Under the pieces are notes generated by a model. It saw only the letters and a list, made by a program, of their open reading frames with translations. It was not told the origin of the DNA and made no database searches. From Apostichopus japonicus (Eukaryota > Echinodermata > Holothuroidea > Aspidochirotida > Stichopodidae), in the NCBI RefSeq assembly GCF_037975245.1, contig NC_092563.1:25514960-25578959 (forward strand): 64,000 bases of DNA. The letters run 5' to 3'. Made by a program: the position numbers and the translations under genes. Position 1 is the stretch's first letter. Every line of letters starts with the position of its first letter. This document shows positions 57,224-64,000 of the stretch, one piece after another.

Positions 57224-57696
57224 TCAACTGTAAGTAGTGTACAAAGGTCATCTACAACTTTGCGACACAGTTGTTAACTTTACTATTTCGGAAAAAACTC
57301 ATTGATTGCGTAAGACTAAACGTATATGCTACTTTCTAAAATTCCAACAACATGTAAAATACGGTTCTCGTTTTATGATGCAAGATTCGGTGTAACGTTT
57401 TCGCGATCACTTCGACCGCATAATGAAAACTTGGATCGAGCCTGATGCTTTTGTTCCGACACAGCAGTTGATGTATTGTTATGAAGATTTTGTTCCCATA
57501 TACAGAAAATGTTGTTACAATACATTTTGTAAATGGACAACAATTTTTTTTAACAACATGATTAATTTTAGTAGATGAACGGTGTAAAGCTGTTATATCA
57601 CAGACATTTTTTACAGTGTATTTGCTATACTAGAGAACGCCCGCGGCAACGCTTTCGTTTGATACTAGGGTCTTATATGGAACGCCAAAAGGACCA

Positions 57697-57955
57697 CAGG
57701 TGGCGTTGCTACCCTAAACAGGGGGTGCTACTACCCTAAACAGGAGGTGCTACTACCCTAAACAGGAGATGCTACTACTCTTAACAGGAGGTGCTATACT
57801 ATACCCTAAACAGGAAGTGCTACTACCCTAAACAGGTGGTGCTACTAGTACTACCTAACCAAGAGGTGCTACCCTATAGCAGGAGGTACTACTACCCTAA
57901 ACAGGCGATGCTACTACCCTAGACAGGTGTTGCTATCCTAAACAGGGGTCGATCT
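57697..57955 (+). repeat. Minisatellite, ~22-bp unit (copy in block 2)
   Basis: Orthologous to 7540-7775, with one extra CCCTAAACAGG unit near 57735 relative to copy 1. Confidence 0.9.
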
Positions 57956-58405
57956 ACTTTGTAACTACGACCCGTTTCTGAAGCAAACCGCATTGAAGGA
58001 TAATGCCATGAAAAATCTGCTGGTTATTCTTTTGCGGATACGTACACCTGCCATTCGGCAGCATTAGAGAGATACAATGTTTCAAACTTAAAGGTTAATT
58101 TTCAGCCGCTTAACATATTTGAGAAAAGTTTAATGGGTACAATTTTCTGGACGGAAGTCAAAATGATATCATGAGAAACAAAAGACAGGGCTCTTTCAAC
58201 CCGTCTGTCAGTACAATGTTAAGTAAAACTAGATGCAGTACTATTCATGCCAAATTTTACCTGCCCAAGTTAGAGAATATTAACGTACTTTTATGCTATG
58301 TGGGTGTCTGGCGGGCATTTCCCACAACTGAAAATGTCTGACAGTGGTCATTCATGATACTTGTGACCAGTAAGAACAGTTCCTATAGTTTTTCATAATA
58401 GGTTA

Positions 58406-59379
58406 ACGCATGAGCTGATCTACCTCACTTTTGGGGTACCAGTAGTTATTATAAGGTCTAGCGGGCCCACGTACCCTATCACTTGAAATTTCTAGCAATG
58501 GTTATTCATGATACCTTGGACTATGCCCTTCAGACGACATCACCAGAACGTGCCCGGCATACGGTCATTTCTAATATGGTCATGCACATGGATCATTGCT
58601 ATATACATGAACATTGGTTAACTTTCCAAATAGGCTGACCCCTTTGCAGCTCCCGCGGTCTAGTAGTCAGTGTAACACATGTATTGCCAACTGTCCGTTT
58701 TTAATGCAGGTAGGCTGATTACAGACTCAAGATGACCATTGACCATGCAGCATATATAGGGTTAGTCTTGATGAAAAGCATATACTCAGTCAATGAGACA
58801 CGAACCCTGCAGTTCCGGTATGGCGGATTTAAATCTCGCCCAGAGATGTAAAGTAACGCCATCGCAGTGCGCTTTCTGAAATTATAATTGACAGGAACAA
58901 GGCGGCGAATCTTTTGGGGTTGACGTCCGCTATGACGAGTTGCAAATACTCGTCATTCCTGCAGGCTCAGTTAAAACCCCACGATCAGCCAGGGAAAGGA
59001 AACAAGGCGAGCCCACATAAACACATGAATTAATTCACAATTAGATCCAGGAAAATCTACCAATACGAAATAGACACGTGACAGCTGTAATGCACTTGAA
59101 ACGTCCGTCTTCCTAAAGCCTTTAATACCAGCATATTTTGATTGGTGCATATGTACAGGTATATGGTAGGCACTTTAAACTTTCTTACTCCGGGCTAGGC
59201 TAGTCAGCATAACATGCATGCATCAATTAGATTCAAGACAACGAGCAAAGCCTGTAATATCTTCTATATCGATTACGAGTCTCGAGAGGCATTGCATTGT
59301 GGGACACCGCAAGCAAAACTATTATCTTTTAGACATTACGGTATCAAAAACAGCAGTCGGTTGTGTGTTGGACAAATAA
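58406..59379. other. Unannotated stretch
   Basis: No gene supported and no repeat termini noticed. Confidence 0.4.
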
Positions 59380-59945
59380 CATGTTAGACCAGTCCTTATA
59401 ACTGCCGATCGGTCCATACATTTGTTGTGTGTATATAGGACCAATAAAATGTTAGACCAGTCCTTATAACTGCCGATTGGGACATGCATTTGTTGTGTGT
59501 CTATAGGACTAATAGCATGTTAGACCAGTCCTTATAACTGCAGGTGCGTAGCCAAGGGGGGGGGCCAAGGGGGCAGCCGCCCCCCCCCCCCTTGAGCCTA
59601 TTTTTTTATTTTATTTTTAAATGTTTTTATGATATCGCTAGTAATTTCAAAAGAGAAAATGCTAAGATGCAACTTACAAGGCCTGGGAAGTGCCATTTCC
59701 AGCGATCTGGGAGGCATTTTCAGCCAAAATTTTCTTGTACGCTTCGCGCCAACTCATGGTGGCGCTACGCTTAGATAGTATGCAATGCCATATCTACGGC
59801 TCTGAAATTTTTTCTACATTTTCGCCCCTCCCTTGGCAAATTCCTGGCTACGCGCCTGTATAACTGCCGATTGGTCCATACATTTGTTGTGTATAGGACC
59901 AATAATATGTTAGACCAGTCCAATTATAACTGCCGACTGTCTGTA
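59380..59945 (+). repeat. Minisatellite, ~69-bp unit, about four copies, split by a MITE
   Basis: TGTTAGACCAGTCCTTATAA followed by CTGCCGATTGGTCCATACATT and TGTTGTGTGTATAGGACCAA repeats from 59383; the array resumes after 59858. Confidence 0.92.
59541..59858. mobile_element. hAT-like MITE, 318 bp, in minisatellite
   Basis: It begins CAGGTGCGTAGCC and ends GGCTACGCGCCTG, inverted repeats with one mismatch. The perfect 8-bp TSD is TATAACTG (59533-59540, 59859-59866). Neighbouring minisatellite units serve as empty sites. Confidence 0.94.
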
Positions 59946-60511
59946 CCCGATTGTATTCGTGATCTGAAAATGGTTACAAATGCTAATTCAAAAACAAACT
60001 ATGTAAGGGAACACCAATTTTAAATCGGTATATATGTTACGCCCCCCCCCCCCGCCCCCCGCCTCCTGCCTGAAGATGTGGCATAAATGTGAAATTTGAA
60101 TTCCAAGTAATTCACACAAAACTGGACTCAGTCGTAGTCCGACTCGGAAGCTGGCGAACATTAAAATACTGATCAAGAATTAATTGCTGACATTCAGGAT
60201 TCATGGGCTATATACAGCACTGAAACTTGTAATGTACTCTTCAATGTTCAATGCCGAGATTCGACAAATGATCGCTTCATCAACTTGGATATTCCCATCC
60301 TAATCAATTTCTATGGATATTCCACATTTCGCATGGATGTTTGCTATACTTAGTATTTTCCACATATATGATCAACTTTAGTCAACCGAACGACTGTTGT
60401 TATAGTTGTTTTAAGTTGTTGTATTTTTTTCCATTTACGGTCATAGCCACATTCAGAACAAGTTTAGTGTACTGGGTGTTTAATTATCTAGAAATGATAT
60501 CATTCAAGTTA

Positions 60512-62834
60512 CCATGGAGGTAAAAACAGTTACCATGGAGGTAAAAACAGTTTTACCTCCATGAAGTTACCGATTCGAAGAAACCGTCAACGTTTGGAGG
60601 CAAAGTTAAATACTTATGTGCTACCACAACCGCACGTTATTTTAGTTTAGTGCTATTGTTTACCGTATACGCGTACCGCGCACGGCGGAGAAGATCACAT
60701 TCACGTTCGTTATTGGGGGAAGAACGGTTGTGTAAAGCAAAAGCTTACTTCCAACACCGGTACCGTGCTTGTGCAACAGAATCACGAGTGACAATAAACT
60801 ACTAGTAAACTACTTATGTAACACCGTAAGTAGCCGGTCATTCTTTCACTTCATATGCCGCAGTTATTCTCATATTTGGCGATCAGTAAATTTAGAATTA
60901 TTAAGCCCTTCTATATGTCTTTTGCCCAAACGTGAAACGGTGAAAGGTTATTTCTTGCTTTGTAAATTATTATAGTAAGCTCGACATGTAGGCTGTACTA
61001 TACAGTAGTAACGGCTACAGTAGGCCTAACTTAGTACTGTAGACTCGTTCAACCGTAAAAGTAAGAGGCCAACGTTACACTTACAGGACGGATGAGCTTC
61101 GACTGACTGAATATGGTGCTATGTAGGCCTACGATAATTTTCCGTGTACCCTCACTTAGTGGAGGACTTGGAATGTCAATCTGTGTCATATGTAGCTGCA
61201 CTGTTCAACACCTATTGTTTCCAAGCTTGAAAGTGTAACCATTCTTTTTTTAATGCATTAACCAAGAGGAAAACACCAATTTGGCCCAATCATACTATAC
61301 CTAGCCTACACTAGTCTACAGTGTTTGTATTTGTAGTATATTGTGTCAAATCCGGTTTAAAGGAATAACAGGGATCAAAGACAATTCATATTGTTCAGTA
61401 ACCTCAAAACTATCTAATATTCTATTTTTTAAGTGAATCGCTTTCTGTTGGACTGAATATGCTCGCTTTGAAAATTGGCTCCTTTAAACAGTAGTATTAT
61501 AGCAAAGGGTCAAAATCAAAATCAATCAGCACATGATAGCCATGAATTAGTTATGGTAACATAGGTAAAATATTGGTGTAGCATGATTTCTGCATTGGAA
61601 TGGCGACGTAAACTGATATAGGCCTAGGCAAGACTAAAGACAGAGTCCTTAACATTCTGAGTCTGACATTGTCTTTTCTAGTTTCTCAAGTGCAAAAGAC
61701 AAAGTTAGGCTAGCCTAGAACTAAAATACAGTACAGTTATGTGTATGGAAGTAACCTAACTATTCAGCAGCATGGAATGTAATACTCACAGTTATTGCAC
61801 TTGTTTCCTTTTTCTAGGAGTGCAATATAAGTACAATCATTGCGATGAACTGTTCATCTGAGAACACGTTCCATGCAAAGAATGCAGTTAAGTCCATTCA
61901 TCTCAGCAGAGGTGAGAAGGCCATTGAATTGTCCTCGCAAGCAGTACAGTAGCTGCAATCCTAGTTGATGCTATTTACCTAGTCTCAAAAAGAAATTCTA
62001 TCAGAGTGAAATGACAAAATCTGACGTAAACGTTCAAATTTTAAGCTCGGACTGACAATGAAATAAATATCAATAACTCATATGTCCTATCATAAATGTT
62101 TGGAGAAAAAATAGCTTCTGTCTTTTATTCATGCAACATCATGCCGTTTGTTGACGATATGGCGTTGTTACAACTTTCTTCAGAACTGTATCATGGTTGC
62201 AGTAACAAAAAGACTGAAGTTTTCATCTTGTCAATAGAAAAAGAAAAATTAGACTTCATTCCCAAGTTGAGCATAGGGTGTTCATAAGCCCCAGTGAAAA
62301 GTTTACATGGACTTGGATTGTGGATTTGTGGATGGATTTCCCGATGCCGTTTATTTACCGATTGTCTGATAATTGGCCCGATGCCGATTATAAGTCGAAC
62401 ACTTGTTGCAGTACAGTCCAGCACCTTGTTATACAGTATATCTAAAAGTATGGTTACCGATAAGGTTAAAGGTGGGCTCGCTCGTAGATTCTGTCCTTCA
62501 CACCACCCGTCACACCACCCGATTCAAAATAATATCAATACTACCCTCTACTGGCTCGTCGCTGTTGTCACGTAATTTCTTAGCAATCCCGTATATATTA
62601 CGGCTAGTAAGCAATATAAGCGGGAGCGGTGGCCTTGACAAGATTCCTGCATAGTTCTTGTCTGTGGCAGTGTCAGTAGTATGCGGTAAATTATTACACC
62701 GCATTTTCGTGTGTGTTGTGTGATACAAAACTCTGTGGTTTGTATATATACGTTCAGAACTGTTCACGACTAGTGGGCACACAGGTTACGGTCGAGTTTG
62801 CATCAGGCGTAGGCTTCTGTTTTTACCTCCACGG
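60512..62834. mobile_element. Candidate TIR element, 2.3 kb, ends CCATGGAGGTAAAAACAG
   Basis: The left end CCATGGAGGTAAAAACAG (repeated at 60533, then inverted at 60551-60563) and right end, reversed CCGTGGAGGTAAAAACAG, match at 17 of 18 bases. No TSD recognised. The interior has a CG-rich patch at 60660-60700 followed by the donor CACC|GTAAGT at 60827. Confidence 0.5.
61818..61911 (+). CDS. Possible coding exon in 2.3-kb element
   Basis: Acceptor CTTTTTCTAG, an ATG at 61845 opening 22 codons (MNCSSENTFHAKNAVKSIHL then SR), and donor CAGAG|GTGAGA. No downstream exon could be joined. Unrecognised. Confidence 0.25.
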
Positions 62835-62840
62835 TTTGAC

Positions 62841-62868
62841 CAGGGAGCTGCTACTCTAGCAGCTCCCT
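62841..62868. mobile_element. 28-bp palindromic mini-insertion with 8-bp flanking repeat
   Basis: Half-site CAGGGAGCTGCTA, spacer CTC, then its reverse complement. GGTTTGAC occurs on both sides (62833-62840, 62869-62876). It looks like two hAT-type termini fused with nothing between. The half-site also occurs at 9474-9489. Confidence 0.7.
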
Positions 62869-62876
62869 GGTTTGAC

Positions 62877-64000
62877 TATTTTTAGGCCTACATGGTGAGC
62901 AGTCAAAGTCCGAACTGCTCGAGTGCCCTGGTTTCGTAGATGATTCACCCATTAGGAAAGCTTTGCATGCTTTATCGAATATCAAAAGTTTAGCATATAG
63001 AAGTGCAATAACCTAATGCATTTTTACTGTAACAGACCAGTGTATTTTTAACTTTTCCAGAAGCACCAGTCTTGTACTAACTGGAGTAAAATATTTGTAA
63101 ATATTGTAACCGAACTTCCTTACTCTCATTCTCCCATTTCAGCGCCCCTCTTAACCCGGCGCCCGGGGCACGTGCCCTCCCTTGATCCCCCCTAGCTACA
63201 CCACTGCAGTAGTTTATAACTTTATACTAGTGTTGCACCAATTATCAGCATACTGTACATCATTGCAATGAGCCGATTTTGATGATATCAGTTTCAATAC
63301 ATTTTGAATCAACTGCTGTTGTTGTTTCAAAATTAGTTGACATTTTTTTCTGAATACTTTTCATATATTTAGCCTCATGACAAATCCACAATCCAAGTAC
63401 ATGCAAACTTTTCACTGGGATTTATAAGCACGCTTCTGTACGCTTGACTTTGGGAATGCAGTCTAATTTTTTTTGGGGGGGGGGGGGCTATTGACAAGAT
63501 AAAAACTTCAGCCTTTTCCTTAATCACAAAGCCCAAGTTCTTCAAGTTGGGATTAATGGTACTTTCATTGTGTTATCCGTATGCTAATCTACAAGCAAAC
63601 GTAACATTTGTGAGTCTTTCTCCGGAATCTTTTTTGTGTACTATACAGTATATTGGATTGGATTGTGTACTCTATGTACAGGGAGTGTATCACTAGTTAA
63701 GCTCACAAGGGTTTCTTGATGCACTCCCTTTCACATTCCATAATTCTCTATATTCCCTACTTTTGTTGTATATATGTTGTGAAAAAAACAAATAAATTAA
63801 ACAAAATTGAAGGCAGCCAGTCTAAAACGGTACTTGTAAGAATTTCTGCTGGCAAGATACAGACCTACAGTATAAACAACTTAGTACTGTAATTGTATTG
63901 AACCAGAAATCAGCCTTATGAATGAGTCAAGGGTAAGACCTGTACCATATGTGCTGTGACACAGATGGTGGGTGGTTACCCATTAACAGTTTTTATTCGA
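62877..64000. other. Unannotated right flank
   Basis: No gene supported. A C-rich segment ending CTAGCTACACCACTG at about 63191-63205 resembles a hAT-type right terminus without a detected partner. A T8-G13 run is at 63468-63487. Confidence 0.4.

Larger units (their letters stand above)
52639..57618. mobile_element. TA-flanked TIR transposon, 4980 bp, carrying a spliced gene
   Basis: The left end CACTGTAAAAAATTTCTCTG and right end (reversed CACTGTAAAAAATGTCTGTG) are inverted repeats. TA is duplicated (52637-52638, 57619-57620), and copy 1 at about 7460-7470 shows the uninterrupted site. TA targets fit Tc1/mariner-IS630 and a few other superfamilies. No transposase was found. It contains a four-exon minus-strand gene and a nested hAT MITE. 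Confidence 0.88.
39546..58405 (+). repeat. Composite interspersed repeat block, copy 2, with nested insertions
   Basis: Second copy of the block at 1-8222, in direct orientation. Subtracting nested insertions (40793-41394, 42384-43754, 44042-44730, 47083-48464, 52205-52390, 52639-57618) brings it to a length comparable with copy 1 plus its missing left part. It has long inverted arms: 39785-41515 pairs with 49490-50705. No coding frame supported. Confidence 0.8.

Overview
This window is eukaryotic, intron-containing, AT-rich DNA packed with repeats. It is most likely from a marine invertebrate animal, but I cannot name the species from sequence alone. There is one clear host gene. It lies on the minus strand and encodes a D-2-hydroxyacid dehydrogenase of the glyoxylate/hydroxypyruvate (2-ketogluconate) reductase type. 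Four phase-compatible exons (37572-37980, 36379-36553, 18340-18518, 16475-16728) give 338 codons and a stop, with the NAD-binding glycine motif and the catalytic Arg, Glu and His all present. Any exon carrying the extreme N-terminus lies upstream and was not found.

Most of the rest is mobile DNA. A composite non-coding repeat occurs twice in direct orientation, at 1-8222 (cut by the window edge) and at about 39546-58405. Each copy acts as an empty-site reference for insertions in the other. Comparing them gives base-pair boundaries and target-site duplications (TSDs) for a solo LTR (40793-41394, 4-bp TSD), three hAT-like elements (496-829, 42384-43754, 44042-44730), an element whose inverted ends are minisatellites (47083-48464, 8-bp TSD), a U2-snRNA-headed SINE (52205-52390, 16-bp TSD), a 5-kb TA-flanked transposon (52639-57618), a Mutator-like element (4020-5380, 9-bp TSD) and a 28-bp mini-insertion (1233-1260).

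The 17.9-kb second intron of the dehydrogenase gene holds a nested cluster. Two halves of one minisatellite (19570-19733 and 34913-35245) flank a 15.2-kb interval whose ends form an inverted repeat next to TA. Inside it lie TIR (terminal inverted repeat) elements at 20255-25056, 25202-32642 and 33029-34142.

The strongest candidate for an undescribed system is a group of TIR elements carrying small multi-exon genes without any recognisable transposase. The best case is the 52639-57618 element. Its minus-strand gene can be assembled from four exons with consistent phases (57179-57223, 55643-55767, 54855-55001, 54262-54376; 143 codons, or 128 from the second Met) and encodes a small Cys/His-rich protein that I do not recognise. 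Similar but less complete exon evidence is seen in 20255-25056, 25202-32642 and 60512-62834. A second notable family is the U2-headed SINE: one full copy, one 5'-truncated copy with a perfect 16-bp TSD, and one old diverged copy.

From 58406 onward the window holds a 69-bp minisatellite split by a hAT MITE, the 60512-62834 element, a 28-bp palindromic mini-insertion and otherwise anonymous sequence. I saw no tRNA or rRNA genes and no CRISPR arrays.
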